Assembly: GCA_009711705.1 (NCBI GenBank) | Contig: VENG01000030.1 | Coordinates: forward strand, 1 to 45,397 | Origin: Bacillota bacterium | Lineage (GTDB): Bacteria > Bacillota > Desulfotomaculia > Desulfotomaculales > VENG01 | DNA: 45,397 nt | Direction: 5' to 3' | Part shown: piece by piece, positions 19,658 to 29,094 of the stretch | Layout of the letters: every line of letters begins with the position of its first letter | Numbering within the stretch: the stretch's first letter is position 1 | Translations under genes and position numbers: made by a program | The notes under the pieces: model-generated | The model's input: only the letters and a program-made list of their open reading frames with translations | What the model was told of the DNA's origin: nothing | Databases searched by the model: none

Positions 19658-21316
19658 TCATCCCAGCATTTTATTAATAGCTTCTCCCGGTGGTACCATG
19701 GGTAGTACATTTTCCTCGGGATCGGTAATAAAGTCCATTACCACCGGCTCATCTACGGACAGAGCATGCTCTATGGCCGGCCTCACTTCAGAGGGTGTGG
19801 TAATCTTGATGCCCACGGCACCGTAAGCTTCCGCCACTTTTGAAAATTCGGGGTTACTCATTTCCGTATATGAATAGCGCCGGTTATAGAATAGTTCCTG
19901 CCACTGCCGCACCATACCCAGATAGCCATTATTTAATATGGCTACTTTTACCGGTAGTTTATAGTTTACCACCGTGGCCAGTTCCTGAATATTCATCTGG
20001 AAACTGCCGTCTCCGGCGATGTCAAACACAGCTTCCCCCGGGCAGGCCACCTGCACGCCTATAGCGGCAGGGAAACCAAAGCCCATGGTGCCCAGGCCAC
20101 CTGAAGAGATGAAGCTTCGGGGGCGGCTATATGTGTAATACTGGGCCGCCCACATTTGGTGCTGGCCCACTTCGGTGGCAATCCTGGCTTTGCCTTTGGT
20201 TGCACTGCAGATTTCCTGAATCACCTGCTGGGGCTTGATGCGGCCATTGTCCACGTAGCTAAAGGGATATTCCTTTTTCCATTTGTTAATGGTTCCATTC
20301 CACGCGCTTTCCACTTTGGGTTGCAGCTGCTTCATTATTTCACGCAGGCATAGTCGTACATCTCCGGCCACTGGAAAGTCTACCCGTACATTTTTTCCTA
20401 TTTCGGCTTGGTCTATGTCTATATGAATAACCTGAGCATTAGGGGCAAAGCTTTCCAGTTTACCGGTCACCCGGTCGTCAAAGCGCACGCCCACGGCAAT
20501 TAAAAGGTCACAGTCACTGATGGCATAGTTGGCATATTTGCTGCCGTGCATGCCCAGCATGCCCACGGACAGCGGGTGATCACCGGGAAAGCCGCCCAGC
20601 CCCATCAGTGTGGTGGCCACGGGCATTAATAGTGTTTCAGCCAATTCCTTCAGTTCTTCATGGGCACCGGAGCTGACCACTCCTCCCCCGGCATATATAA
20701 CGGGCCGCTCAGCTTCTGCGATAGCCCGAGCGGCCCTGGACACTTGCTTGGGATCCGGTTTAAAAGCGGGGCTGTAGCCCGGCAAAAGCACCGGTCCCGG
20801 GTCCTCGTATGCAGCAACCGCACTGGAGACATCCTTGGGGATATCTACCAGCACCGGCCCTGGGCGCCCGGTAGTGGCAATATGAAATGCTTCTTTGACT
20901 ATTTTACTGAGGTCATTGACGTCTTTAACCATGTAGTTGTGCTTGGTAACCGGCAAGGTTATACCTGTAATATCAGCCTCCTGGAAAGAATCTTTCCCTA
21001 ACAGAGAGGTGGGTACCTGACCGGTAAAAGCCACCATGGGAATGGAATCCATATATGCGTTGGCAATACCGGTAACCAGGTTGGTTGCCCCCGGACCGGA
21101 AGTGGCCAGGCATACGCCAGGCTTGCCGGAAGCACGGGCGTACCCGTCGGCAGCATGGGCGGCCCCCTGTTCATGCCGGGTTAGATAGTGGGTTATGTCT
21201 ACATCATAAAGAGCGTCGTAAATAGGTAGAGCAGCCCCACCGGGGTAGCCGAAAATAGTATCTACCCCCTGGGCCTTTAAACTCTCCATCAGGATTTCTG
21301 CTCCGGATTTCTTCAT
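19658..21316 (-). CDS. ilvB: Acetolactate synthase large subunit
   Basis: This is the catalytic subunit that forms acetolactate/acetohydroxybutyrate. The 552-residue protein has the catalytic Glu in [26 protein letters not shown], the FAD-domain motif [11 protein letters not shown], and the ThDP motif [32 protein letters not shown] 21316 follows GGAGGTGA. It is directly followed by ilvN, whose ribosome site lies just after this stop codon, so this copy is the natural partner of IlvN. It shares near-identical motifs with the copy at 15799. Confidence 0.97.
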   Translation of the reverse strand: MKKSGAEILMESLKAQGVDTIFGYPGGAALPIYDALYDVDITHYLTRHEQGAAHAADGYARASGKPGVCLATSGPGATNLVTGIANAYMDSIPMVAFTGQVPTSLLGKDSFQEADITGITLPVTKHNYMVKDVNDLSKIVKEAFHIATTGRPGPVLVDIPKDVSSAVAAYEDPGPVLLPGYSPAFKPDPKQVSRAARAIAEAERPVIYAGGGVVSSGAHEELKELAETLLMPVATTLMGLGGFPGDHPLSVGMLGMHGSKYANYAISDCDLLIAVGVRFDDRVTGKLESFAPNAQVIHIDIDQAEIGKNVRVDFPVAGDVRLCLREIMKQLQPKVESAWNGTINKWKKEYPFSYVDNGRIKPQQVIQEICSATKGKARIATEVGQHQMWAAQYYTYSRPRSFISSGGLGTMGFGFPAAIGVQVACPGEAVFDIAGDGSFQMNIQELATVVNYKLPVKVAILNNGYLGMVRQWQELFYNRRYSYTEMSNPEFSKVAEAYGAVGIKITTPSEVRPAIEHALSVDEPVVMDFITDPEENVLPMVPPGEAINKMLG

Positions 21317-21342
21317 TGTTATTCACCTCCGGGTTTTATTTC

Positions 21343-23007
21343 TTATTTTCGCCCTAAGACCGCTCCGGTACTGGCGGAAGTAACCAACCGAGCATAACGT
21401 GCTAAGTACCCTTTATTAATTTGCGGCTCTGGAGCCGTCCATCCATCCAGGCGGGACTCTATTTCTTGCTCAGTTAATTTTACGTTTAAAATATTATTGG
21501 GAATGTCAATTTCAATAATATCTCCGTCCTTGATAGCTGCAATAGGACCTCCCATGGCTGCTTCCGGGGAAATATGGCCTATGGAAGCACCCTTGGTGGC
21601 GCCACTGAAGCGCCCGTCGGTGATCAGAGCCACTTCTTTATCCATCCCCATGCCGGCCAAAGTTGCAGTGGGGCCAAGCATTTCCCGCATCCCAGGCCCA
21701 CCCCTGGGGCCTTCGTAGCGGATAACTACCACATCGCCTTTATTTATTTCCCCGGCCATAATGACCCTGCTGGCCTCTTCTTCCGACTCAAACACCCGGG
21801 CGGGACCCTGGTGCACCAACATTTCCGGCGCCACTGCCGATCTTTTAACCACAGCGCCATCCGGGGCCAGATTGCCGCGCAGTATAGCAATACCGCCGGT
21901 GGGGCTGTGAGCGTCTTCAATGCTGCGGATTACATCTGTATTTTGAACAGCCGCACCCTGTATATTTTCACCCACTATTTTCCCGGTTACGGTTTTGATG
22001 CCGGTATTAATAAGTCCTTTTTGCGCCAGAAGGGCCATTACCGCCGCAACTCCTCCGGCCTCGTTCAAGTCCTCAATGTAGTGCTCTCCTGCCGGACTGA
22101 GCTTGCACAGGTTGGGAGTTTTCTTACTGACATCGTTTATTCTATCCAGATCCAGTTCCATCCCGGCTTCGCGGGCCACAGCAGGTAAGTGCAGAACCGA
22201 GTTCGTGGAACAGCCCAGGGCCATATCTACGGCCAGGGCATTATCAAAAGCTTCAGAAGAGAGTATCCGCGAAGGAATAAGTCCTTCCTGTACCATTTCC
22301 ACGCACCGGTATCCGGTTTCCTTGGCCAGCCGGCGGCGTGCCGCTGACACTGCGGGTAGCGTACCGTTGCCCGGCAGGGCCATACCCAGCGCCTCAGTAA
22401 GGCAATTCATAGAGTTGGCCGTGAACATACCGGCACAGGAACCGCAACCCGGACAAACACTTTCTTCCATCTCGGCCATCTCTGCTTCGCTCATTTTCCC
22501 TGACTTGACTGCACCCACTGCCTCGAACATATTGGACAGAGACAATTTTCGTCCCTTTAAATTTCCTGCCAGCATGGGGCCGCCACTTACGATGATAGCG
22601 GGAATATCCAGCCGGGCAGCGGCCATCAACATGCCCGGAACCACTTTATCACAGGCTGTGACTAACACCAGCGCGTCAAAAGGATGGGCGGTAGCCATGA
22701 CCTCAATGGAATCAGCTATTATTTCCCTGCTGGCCAGGGAGTATTTCATACCCGTATGCCCCATGGCGATGCCGTCACACACTGCTATAGTGGGAAATTC
22801 CATGGGTGTACCACCGGCCATCCGTACGCCGCTCTTCACAGCATCCGTAATTTCTCTCAAATGTATATGACCAGGCACAACTTCATTAAAGGAATTTACT
22901 ATCCCAATCAGGGGCCGCTCCAATTCCCGGTCCACCATGCCCAAGGCCTTTAAAAGGGAGCGCTGGGGTGCCCTTTCCGGGCCTTTTTTTATGACATCGC
23001 TGCGCAC
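21343..23007 (-). CDS. ilvD: Dihydroxy-acid dehydratase
   Basis: IlvD dehydrates dihydroxy acids to the 2-oxo acids of valine and isoleucine. The approximately 554-residue protein shows the Fe-S cysteines in [11 protein letters not shown] and [18 protein letters not shown], the metal/carbamylated-Lys region [14 protein letters not shown], and [19 protein letters not shown] near the C-terminus. The start is taken as GTG 23007 (VRSDVIKKG), 6 nt after AAGGAGGA. The longer frame from GTG 23028 would place that ribosome site inside the gene. It lies 37 nt after ilvE. Confidence 0.97.
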   Translation of the reverse strand: MRSDVIKKGPERAPQRSLLKALGMVDRELERPLIGIVNSFNEVVPGHIHLREITDAVKSGVRMAGGTPMEFPTIAVCDGIAMGHTGMKYSLASREIIADSIEVMATAHPFDALVLVTACDKVVPGMLMAAARLDIPAIIVSGGPMLAGNLKGRKLSLSNMFEAVGAVKSGKMSEAEMAEMEESVCPGCGSCAGMFTANSMNCLTEALGMALPGNGTLPAVSAARRRLAKETGYRCVEMVQEGLIPSRILSSEAFDNALAVDMALGCSTNSVLHLPAVAREAGMELDLDRINDVSKKTPNLCKLSPAGEHYIEDLNEAGGVAAVMALLAQKGLINTGIKTVTGKIVGENIQGAAVQNTDVIRSIEDAHSPTGGIAILRGNLAPDGAVVKRSAVAPEMLVHQGPARVFESEEEASRVIMAGEINKGDVVVIRYEGPRGGPGMREMLGPTATLAGMGMDKEVALITDGRFSGATKGASIGHISPEAAMGGPIAAIKDGDIIEIDIPNNILNVKLTEQEIESRLDGWTAPEPQINKGYLARYARLVTSASTGAVLGRK

Positions 23008-23044
23008 GTTGATTCCTCCTTGTATCACTCTTTAAGAGTAGTAC

Positions 23045-23923
23045 TTATTTAAAGATCTGTGGTCCGTCCACTTTGGTCAATTCCCGGAAGGCATCGATGA
23101 GTTTCCAAGTCATTTGCCCCGGCTTGCCGTCTGCTATAGTACGGCCGTCAACCTTTACTACCGGGATCAATTCAGCGGCAGTACCGGTAAGGAAGCACTC
23201 TTCGGCATTAAATATATCATGCCTGGTAAACATTTTTTCTTCCACAGGAATACCCTTTTCCCGGGCCAGATCCATCACACAGTTGCGGGTAATACCCTCC
23301 AGGATGCCGGCATGAATGGGCGGGGTGATAAGTTTACCTTTCTTAACCAGGAAAATATTATCACCGGTGGCCTCAGCAACATAGCCCTCCTGATTTAACA
23401 TAATGGCCTCGGGAACTCCGGCCAGGTTAGCTTCAATTTTACCGTAAATATTGTTTAGATAATTAAGTGACTTAACCCTGGGGTTACAAGCCTCACCCAG
23501 GTTACGCCGGGTGGCCACAGTAATAACTTCCAGGCCCTTGGTATATAATTCTTCCGGGTAAAGCTGAATAGATGCTGCGATACAAAATACTGTGGGTCGG
23601 GGACACTTTTTGGGGTCCAGCCCCAGGTCACCTTTACCCCTGGTGGCAACCAGCCGTATGTATGCATCCCGTAGGTCATTACGGCGACAGGTCTCCAGCA
23701 CTACTTCCGTCATTTCTTCCTCACTGATGGGGAGTTCCATGGTCAGGGTTTTTGCGGATTCGTAAAAGCGCTCAATATGTTCTTCCATTTTGAATACCCG
23801 GTTATGATAAGCACGAATACCCTCAAACACACCGTCCCCATAGAGCAGCCCATGGTCAAATACTGAAACAACAGCGTTTTCTTCAGGCACAAAATTACCG
23901 TCCAAATAGATCTTTAAACTCAT
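23045..23923 (-). CDS. ilvE: Branched-chain amino acid aminotransferase
   Basis: IlvE transfers the amino group from glutamate to the branched 2-oxo acids, the last step for Val, Leu and Ile. The 292-residue fold-type IV PLP enzyme has YGDGVFEGIRAY at the N-terminus, the PLP-lysine region VKSLNYLNNIYGKIEA, the EATGDNIFLVK strand and EEKMFTRHDIFNAEECFLTGTAAEL. ATG 23923 has an AGGAG site about 10 nt away. It is the first gene after the T-box leader, separated from the leader terminator by roughly 570 nt of repeat-rich DNA. Confidence 0.96.
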   Translation of the reverse strand: MSLKIYLDGNFVPEENAVVSVFDHGLLYGDGVFEGIRAYHNRVFKMEEHIERFYESAKTLTMELPISEEEMTEVVLETCRRNDLRDAYIRLVATRGKGDLGLDPKKCPRPTVFCIAASIQLYPEELYTKGLEVITVATRRNLGEACNPRVKSLNYLNNIYGKIEANLAGVPEAIMLNQEGYVAEATGDNIFLVKKGKLITPPIHAGILEGITRNCVMDLAREKGIPVEEKMFTRHDIFNAEECFLTGTAAELIPVVKVDGRTIADGKPGQMTWKLIDAFRELTKVDGPQIFK

Positions 23924-23960
23924 ACATTCACCACTCCTGTAAAATAGTTTATCTGATTTC

Positions 23961-24057
23961 TAAGACTCCCACTTCTATAAGTGGGGTTCCTCTTTTTACT
24001 TCAGGTGGGGTGGAATCCCCATCTGAAGTCCCGATGTTCAGCATTAGCTGAACGAGT
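23961..24057. mobile_element. IS200/IS605-type end-like hairpin cluster
   Basis: Three hairpins follow each other: CCCACTTCTATAAGTGGG (23968-23985), an imperfect ACTTCAGGTGGGG/CCCCATCTGAAGT stem (23999-24029), and GTTCAGC/GCTGAAC (24036-24053). The first, with its 7-bp left flank, recurs exactly at 34648-34672. The arrangement resembles the 3' end of tnpB-carrying IS200/IS605-family elements, with no transposase left. This is a resemblance, not a proof; repeat-borne terminators are the alternative. Confidence 0.4.
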
Positions 24058-24325
24058 TAACTACTTTCCGACTAAAAAATAAAAAGACCCCGCCGATATA
24101 TTCCCGAGAGTGGAACCTATCCGCTTGGGCCTTTTATTCCCACGGTGTAACCTAGGGGGGAGGGCATTAGTAAAAAAGTTTCTAACTAGTTCAAAGATTA
24201 AATGGATCGAATGCCAATTTCCACCAAGGTCTGTACCGCTTGGTCCAGCCCTCCCGGATTTCACCGGAAGCGGAACCCTAGGTACACTTCCCTCTTAATA
24301 GGTATTAAATTAATAAAGAAGACTT
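24058..24325 (-). other. Unassigned leader segment, possibly structured RNA or element relic
   Basis: No convincing gene. On the minus strand it contains GGGTTCCGCTTCCGG followed by TGAAATCCGGGAGGGC and AAGCGGTACAGACC, short complementary blocks (CTTCCGG with CCGGGAG; ACCAAG with CTTGGT). These look more like folded RNA than protein. A 67-codon frame here has no family resemblance. It may be the interior of the decayed insertion element whose end is at 23961-24057. Confidence 0.3.
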
Positions 24326-24357
24326 GGTTCAGGTGGGGTCTTGACCCCACCTGAACC
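24326..24357. repeat. Perfect 15-bp inverted repeat
   Basis: GGTTCAGGTGGGGTC at 24326-24340 pairs perfectly with 24343-24357 around a TT loop. It has no U-tract on either side, so it looks more like a repeat element than a terminator. It lies in the ilv leader downstream of the T-box. Confidence 0.7.
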
Positions 24358-24379
24358 TTAGTCGCACTTATTTCGAGCT

Positions 24380-24489
24380 ACAGCCTGTTAGTCCCATTAG
24401 TTGGGGACATTCCTGCCCCCAGAGAAACACCCAAGCTTCAAGCAGGTGTGTCCCCTTTCCTTATTCGGGGACGGGGTCTTACAGGCTGT
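24380..24489. mobile_element. Small MITE-like element with 12-bp terminal inverted repeats
   Basis: ACAGCCTGTTAG at 24380-24391 is matched in inverted orientation by 24478-24489 (11 of 12). The 110-bp interior holds further G/C-rich hairpin pieces (TTGGGGAC with CCCCCA; GTCCCC with GGGGAC). It encodes nothing. The layout suggests a non-autonomous miniature element inserted between the T-box and ilvE. No clear target duplication was found. Confidence 0.4.
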
Positions 24490-24502
24490 GCGAAGATAAT
24501 TT

Positions 24503-24545
24503 AAAAAACCTCTCGCGCCTGACATTTAATGTCAGGGACGAGAGG
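24503..24545 (-). terminator. T-box terminator hairpin
   Basis: CCTCTCG (minus strand from 24545) and CGAGAGG flank an inner CCTGACATT/AATGTCAGG stem, followed by TTTTTT (24508-24503). It competes with the antiterminator formed by the T-box sequence and downstream TCCCT. Confidence 0.9.
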
Positions 24546-24795
24546 TCGTATAGGCACACCTCACGCGGTACCACCCTGTTTGCTCCTAAGCTCCAGGAAC
24601 CACTTGCGTGTCTAAAGACACGGTTTGGTAACGGGTTTGCTCACCCGGTTCTGCCTACGGCTGTACGCTTTCGACAGAACGGCTCCGGGGCGATACTTCA
24701 CCTGTGCCTGCGCCGGTTTACAGCTGATCCGGCTCTCTGGAGCACGGCTTTAACAGGTTCTGCTCCCCTTCACTGCCTCGTACTTCTAAACTTGT
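24503..24795 (-). promoter_or_regulatory. T-box leader, isoleucine specifier (AUC)
   Basis: The conserved T-box AGGGTGGTACCGCG lies at 24577-24564 on the minus strand. The Stem I region upstream shows AGAGAGCCGG in the distal part and GGTGAAGTATCGCCCCGGAG in the specifier loop area. In that loop AUC (24694-24692) is followed by a purine, as expected for a specifier codon. Uncharged tRNA-Ile should stabilise the antiterminator and allow transcription of ilvE and the genes downstream. GUA (Val) overlaps one frame away but is followed by U, which fits poorly. T-box identity is certain; the specifier is likely. Confidence 0.92.
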
Positions 24796-24801
24796 TATCA
24801 A

Positions 24802-24830
24802 AGTATACAGTAAAACTCCCTTGGGGTCAA
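24802..24830 (-). promoter_or_regulatory. Sigma-A promoter of the ilv-leu operon
   Basis: On the minus strand TTGACC (24830-24825), a 17-bp spacer and TATACT (24807-24802) precede the T-box leader. Transcription should start near 24795. Confidence 0.85.
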
Positions 24831-24889
24831 CTGTTTTTGGCGAAAGAAGTTTTTCACAAAGTGTGCTCCCTAAAGGGGTACATCTTGCT

Positions 24890-26431
24890 TTATATGAATT
24901 GCTGCAGAACTACCATACTTATACCTATACAAGCACCTAATATGGCACCCAACCAGGTAATTGCCACCAGTTCACGGCGCATAATACCAATAACAAGTTC
25001 TTCCACCTCAAGCACATCCAAATCATCCACGCGCCGCGTGATTAATTGGCTGAAATTGACGAAATTTAGAATATCAGGCAGGAAACGATCGACAAAACCG
25101 CGGTAGACGCCTAGTACATTTTCTTCCAATTCCTTTGCATTTTTAGATGACAAGCGGGGCCATAATTCATCAATGCGGGAATACCCAAGCCACAATGCTG
25201 TTTTATGCACATAGCCGGCCACAGAAGCTTCGAATTCCGATCTGGTGATGATTTCACATAAAACCTTCATTAAATATGCTTCAGTGTCTTGTTTGAATTT
25301 CTCCCGATCTTCCACACCTAACAATTCTCTCCAGGACGCACTTGTACCGGCCAGTTTTTTTTCTAACACGTTAAAAACCCCGAGCACAGTCTCACCGCAG
25401 CTTAATTTATTACTAAGCCATTCACTCAATTCCAGAATGGTCTTTTTCCTGGTTTCATCATCCACCTTGGCAGCCACATCGCACACGCGCCGGTCCAAAA
25501 AGTCATTAAACATAGACTCCACCTTCTGAACCAGAAGATTTTGGTTTTCCGGCTGGGCAAAGAAATTAGCAATTTCATCCACAATTTTATCGGCAACTTG
25601 ACCGGAGTTATTGCCCAATCTGTCTAACAGGCCGCCCATCATGCGATGCAGCAGTCCCTGGTCGAAAAAGCCTTCCACCCTTTTTGCTAATAGCTTCCTG
25701 GTCTCCGGGGCATCGAGATAACTGTTTACTAAACTGATAATATGAGGTGCTTGTTTTGCCATATATTCCCGCAGGTCGTCCAACAAGTTACCGGGTATAT
25801 ATTCTTTTATCGTGCCTGTGCTTGCACATACCCTTTCCACCCTGACGGCTAAGAAATCTTGCAACTGCCGCCGGTTTTCTTCTGCGGCAAAAAAATCTTT
25901 AATTAGCTTTTGCAGTTGATTCCTACACGCCGAAAATTCACCTGTGTTTACTAATTCCGCAGGATGCCGTTCCAGCAGCTGTACAATCAGTGCCGACAGT
26001 TGCGTGGATATAAGCTGCAATAAGCGCCTGTCCCTGACTCCCTTTAAAAACCAGGCTGTAATTGTTTTTTGACATTTTTCCCGCGCGGTAAAATCAATGC
26101 CTGCATCTTCCAATACCTCTTGCACAGTTTTGCCGTGCGCCTCACTAACTTTTCGGCGTACCAGGGATCGCACCTGTTCCTCTGTTTCCCCTGACAATAG
26201 TTCACCTGAAATGTATTCCCTGGTCAACAAATGGCGGCTGACTGAATCCCCTATACTCCGGGCCAAACGGTCCTTTTCCTTGGGTATCACACCCGGAGTA
26301 AAAGGTAAGCGGATACCCAGCAAGCGCTTGGCATTAAGCGGGCGAAATAACATTTTTATGGCTATCCAGTTTGTAATATAACCGATAGCAGCACCCACCA
26401 GGGCGCTAACCAACAGCTTCTCCCAATTCAA
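24890..26431 (-). CDS. DUF445 family membrane-associated protein
   Basis: The 513-residue protein has a hydrophobic segment at each end: VSALVGAAIGYITNWIAIKMLF near the start and ITWLGAILGACIGISMVVL near the end. Both frame a long helical, charged middle with repeated LLxRLxxN and QxLxxFxxxR patterns. TNWIAIKMLFRP and TPGVIPKEKDRLA are hallmarks of DUF445 (YheB/YheA-like) proteins. The topology suggests both ends in the membrane and a coiled domain outside or inside. Molecular function is unknown. TTG 26431 follows AGGAG by 7 nt. It lies 36 nt after argH and is probably co-transcribed with it. Confidence 0.88.
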   Translation of the reverse strand: MNWEKLLVSALVGAAIGYITNWIAIKMLFRPLNAKRLLGIRLPFTPGVIPKEKDRLARSIGDSVSRHLLTREYISGELLSGETEEQVRSLVRRKVSEAHGKTVQEVLEDAGIDFTAREKCQKTITAWFLKGVRDRRLLQLISTQLSALIVQLLERHPAELVNTGEFSACRNQLQKLIKDFFAAEENRRQLQDFLAVRVERVCASTGTIKEYIPGNLLDDLREYMAKQAPHIISLVNSYLDAPETRKLLAKRVEGFFDQGLLHRMMGGLLDRLGNNSGQVADKIVDEIANFFAQPENQNLLVQKVESMFNDFLDRRVCDVAAKVDDETRKKTILELSEWLSNKLSCGETVLGVFNVLEKKLAGTSASWRELLGVEDREKFKQDTEAYLMKVLCEIITRSEFEASVAGYVHKTALWLGYSRIDELWPRLSSKNAKELEENVLGVYRGFVDRFLPDILNFVNFSQLITRRVDDLDVLEVEELVIGIMRRELVAITWLGAILGACIGISMVVLQQFI

Positions 26432-26467
26432 ATAAATTCTCCTAGCGCACCCTTATTTTATTTGCTC

Positions 26468-27850
26468 CTATTTCTCTTGTTGCAACCTTTCCCGGTGCCG
26501 GGTAATCATCTGGCGCACAGTTTCCGGGGCGGGGCCGCCGTATATATTGCGCGCGGCAACACAGCGGTCGGTGGCAATGAAAGTATAGACATCTTCCTTT
26601 ACTGCCGGGCTGAACTCCCGGTATTCATCCAGGGAAAGATGTTCCAAGTCCTTTTTATGTTCCATGCAGTACCAGACTATCTTCCCCACCACCTCATGCG
26701 CTTCCCGGAAGGGCAAGCCCTTGTTGACCAAATAATCGGCCAGGTCGGTGGCATTGGTAAAACCGCCGCCTGCTGCCTTTTTCATAGCAGCATTCCGTAC
26801 TTGCATGGTGGAAATCATGGGGCCAAAAACCATCAGACACTTTTTGACGGTATCCACTGCATCAAAAAGGGGCTCTTTGTCTTCCTGCATGTCCTTGTTA
26901 TAGGCCAGGGGAAGCCCTTTGAGCATGGTAAGAAGGCTTTGCAGTGAACCAAATACCCGGCCGCTTTTGCCCCTTACCAGCTCGGCCACATCAGGGTTTT
27001 TCTTTTGCGGCATCATGCTGCTCCCGGTGCTGTAGGAATCATCAAGCTCAACAAAGCCGAACTCGGCCGAGGACCACAGTATGATTTCCTCACAAAAACG
27101 GCTCAGGTGCATCATGATCAGTGCTGCAGCCGAGGTGAATTCCACTACAAAATCACGATCGCTTACCGAGTCCAGGCTATTTTCGGTAACCGCCCTAAAG
27201 CCAAGCTCCTCGGCCACAAAATGCCTGTCCAGCGGAAAAGTGGTGCCCGCCAGGGCACCCGCTCCCAGCGGCATCACATCGGCACGCCGGTAACAGTCAC
27301 GCAGCCTCTCCGCGTCCCGGTCAAACATCATAAAATAAGCCGTCAAGTGGTGGGCCAGGGTAACCGGCTGGGCTCGCTGCAGGTGGGTATAGCCCGGCAT
27401 TACCGTTTCCGTATTATCCTCGGCCAGGTCCAAAATGGTTTCCTGTAACTGCCATAAGAGTAACCCAACTTCGGTTATTTCTGCTTTCACGTACATACGC
27501 ATATCCAGGGCCACCTGGTCATTACGGCTGCGCCCGGTATGCAGCTTTTTACCCAGCGGGCCTATTTTTTCCGTCAACAACTGTTCTACATTCATATGTA
27601 TATCTTCCGCTGCCACGGAAAACTCAGCTTTACCGGCCTCTATGTCGTCAAGGACTTCTCTTAACCCGTTAACAATTTTCTCCGCCTCACCGGCAGTCAA
27701 AATCCCTGTTTTACCCAACATTTTGGCGTGGGCAATACTGCCCTGGATATCATATTTATATAGTCTCTTATCAAAAGAAATGGACGAATGAAAATCATCC
27801 ACCAGGTGCGATGTTTTCTTCTGAAAACGTCCGGACCACAATTTGCTCAA
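26468..27850 (-). CDS. argH: Argininosuccinate lyase
   Basis: ArgH splits argininosuccinate into arginine and fumarate, the final step of arginine synthesis. The 460-residue protein begins [13 protein letters not shown] and shows the superfamily signature [23 protein letters not shown]. It also has [16 protein letters not shown] and [20 protein letters not shown] with the catalytic His. TTG 27850 (giving MSKLWSGRF, the usual start) lies 6 nt after GAGGGG; a GTG at 27868 would add six residues. It is separated from the other arg genes by about 10 kb and has its own promoter. Confidence 0.97.
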   Translation of the reverse strand: MSKLWSGRFQKKTSHLVDDFHSSISFDKRLYKYDIQGSIAHAKMLGKTGILTAGEAEKIVNGLREVLDDIEAGKAEFSVAAEDIHMNVEQLLTEKIGPLGKKLHTGRSRNDQVALDMRMYVKAEITEVGLLLWQLQETILDLAEDNTETVMPGYTHLQRAQPVTLAHHLTAYFMMFDRDAERLRDCYRRADVMPLGAGALAGTTFPLDRHFVAEELGFRAVTENSLDSVSDRDFVVEFTSAAALIMMHLSRFCEEIILWSSAEFGFVELDDSYSTGSSMMPQKKNPDVAELVRGKSGRVFGSLQSLLTMLKGLPLAYNKDMQEDKEPLFDAVDTVKKCLMVFGPMISTMQVRNAAMKKAAGGGFTNATDLADYLVNKGLPFREAHEVVGKIVWYCMEHKKDLEHLSLDEYREFSPAVKEDVYTFIATDRCVAARNIYGGPAPETVRQMITRHRERLQQEK

Positions 27851-27888
27851 TTTTATCCCCTCTTCCACAACTTTGCCAAATTGGTAAT

Positions 27889-27897
27889 ATTATAACA
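27889..27897 (-). promoter_or_regulatory. Extended -10 promoter of argH
   Basis: TGTTATAAT on the minus strand is an extended -10 element about 40 bp upstream of the argH start. The hexamer 17 bp upstream (TTTTAA) is a weak -35. No ARG box was recognised here. Confidence 0.5.
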
Positions 27898-27945
27898 CCA
27901 CTGACGCTGACTTAAAAGAGCCCACACTCACAACCGTTTCTCCCG

Positions 27946-29028
27946 TTACCTGACTCTCCATTTAAAAACTACGGGAAGGTCTGAAATACCATATTTTGAA
28001 GCCTTTTCCCGGAATACCTCATATATCCTATCCAGTACTTTCTTTTCCGGTTCCCAATCCTCATCAAACTTAAATTCCAGGTAGCCGCCGGAATTTGTGC
28101 CGGCACCCACCACGGGACCTTCCGGGGCGAATACTCCATCCAGTTCTTGCCATGATTCCTCCCACAGTTCTTCTTCCCCAAACACACCTATCAGTTGATC
28201 ATACCAATCCCTTTCCTGCTGGAAAGTAGCCCGGCCAATAAACGCTCCCCTGGCTTCTATTATTGTTTCATCTTGCTCACTGTCAGTAGGAAAATTAACA
28301 TCACGCTTTATTTCCAGGGGATAATACCTGAAATAGGACGCTATCTCCTCCGGCAGCAAGGTAATATTATTGACTCTCAGAGGTCCATCCGATTCCTGAT
28401 AGGCCGTCTCCACCAGGATCATCTTTCCCCCTTCAAATTCTAAAAGGGCCGGCTGTTTGCTTCTCAAAGGATGCTGCTGCAGGTAGGGTTCTAAACTCCG
28501 GAAGTCTTCCCTGGTAAACTCCCCTCGAAAATCGTCCACCAGAATATCCTGCACCTTTTCATAACTGGTCTCGCCCCTCAACTCCGAGCGGTAAAGCTGG
28601 ATGGAGTTGGCAGGAGTTGTCGTGGTAACATCATAAGCCCTTACCGCAAGAATGGTAACCAGGGTTAATACCAGAATCCCTTTTTCCAATAATGTTAAAT
28701 CTAACTGCTCCCACAGGGTGAAAATCAGTAAAGAAATAGTGAATAGGATTATAGTAGAATAATTGAGCGAAAACCCGGCAAATTCCCTCACCACTATGTA
28801 AAATAATGTTATCAGGACAAAGGATATACAGATAGAAATAACCCGCTGCTTTAAAGAGTTCTTATCCGTTAAGTAATAATACCTGATTAAAAAAAATGAT
28901 ATCGCCAGTAACGCAGAGGAAATAGTAAATATCAACAACTCCCGCGTTTCGGCACCTGTACCATAAAAGAGCCCGACCATTATAAGAAAAAGAATCAGCA
29001 ACAGGAAAATACTGTCCCTTTTTTTCAT
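27946..29028 (-). CDS. Membrane protein with C-terminal soluble domain, unknown
   Basis: The approximately 360-residue protein has five hydrophobic segments in its first half: FLLLILFLIMVGLFYGTG, LLIFTISSALLAISFFLIRYYYL, VISICISFVLITLFYIVV, STIILFTISLLIFTLW and GILVLTLVTILAV. A hydrophilic domain of about 200 residues follows. It holds YEKVQDILVDDFRGEF and, near the end, GTNSGGYLEFKFDEDWEPEKKVLDRIYEVF. I do not recognise a family. ATG 29028 is preferred over a GTG two codons upstream because it is 8 nt from GAGG. It sits between namZ and argH; the 39-bp repeat at 29051-29089 separates it from namZ. Confidence 0.75.
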   Translation of the reverse strand: MKKRDSIFLLLILFLIMVGLFYGTGAETRELLIFTISSALLAISFFLIRYYYLTDKNSLKQRVISICISFVLITLFYIVVREFAGFSLNYSTIILFTISLLIFTLWEQLDLTLLEKGILVLTLVTILAVRAYDVTTTTPANSIQLYRSELRGETSYEKVQDILVDDFRGEFTREDFRSLEPYLQQHPLRSKQPALLEFEGGKMILVETAYQESDGPLRVNNITLLPEEIASYFRYYPLEIKRDVNFPTDSEQDETIIEARGAFIGRATFQQERDWYDQLIGVFGEEELWEESWQELDGVFAPEGPVVGAGTNSGGYLEFKFDEDWEPEKKVLDRIYEVFREKASKYGISDLPVVFKWRVR

Positions 29029-29050
29029 ATACACTTCCTCTCCTACTCGA

Positions 29051-29089
29051 GAATAAGTTAATAAGTTGGGGGCCTGACCCCCAACTTAT
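29051..29089. repeat. 39-bp hairpin repeat, copy 1
   Basis: Contains ATAAGTTGGGGG/CCCCCAACTTAT around a CCTGA loop. It is identical over 39 bp to 34747-34785. It ends a few bases from the namZ stop, so it may act as a 3' stabiliser or weak terminator, but no U-tract follows on the minus strand. Confidence 0.85.
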
Positions 29090-29094
29090 ATTCA

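Noticed and set aside
24061..24264. Minus-strand 67-codon frame in the ilv leader
   Set aside because: No ribosome site or family match; short complementary blocks suggest structured RNA or element debris instead.
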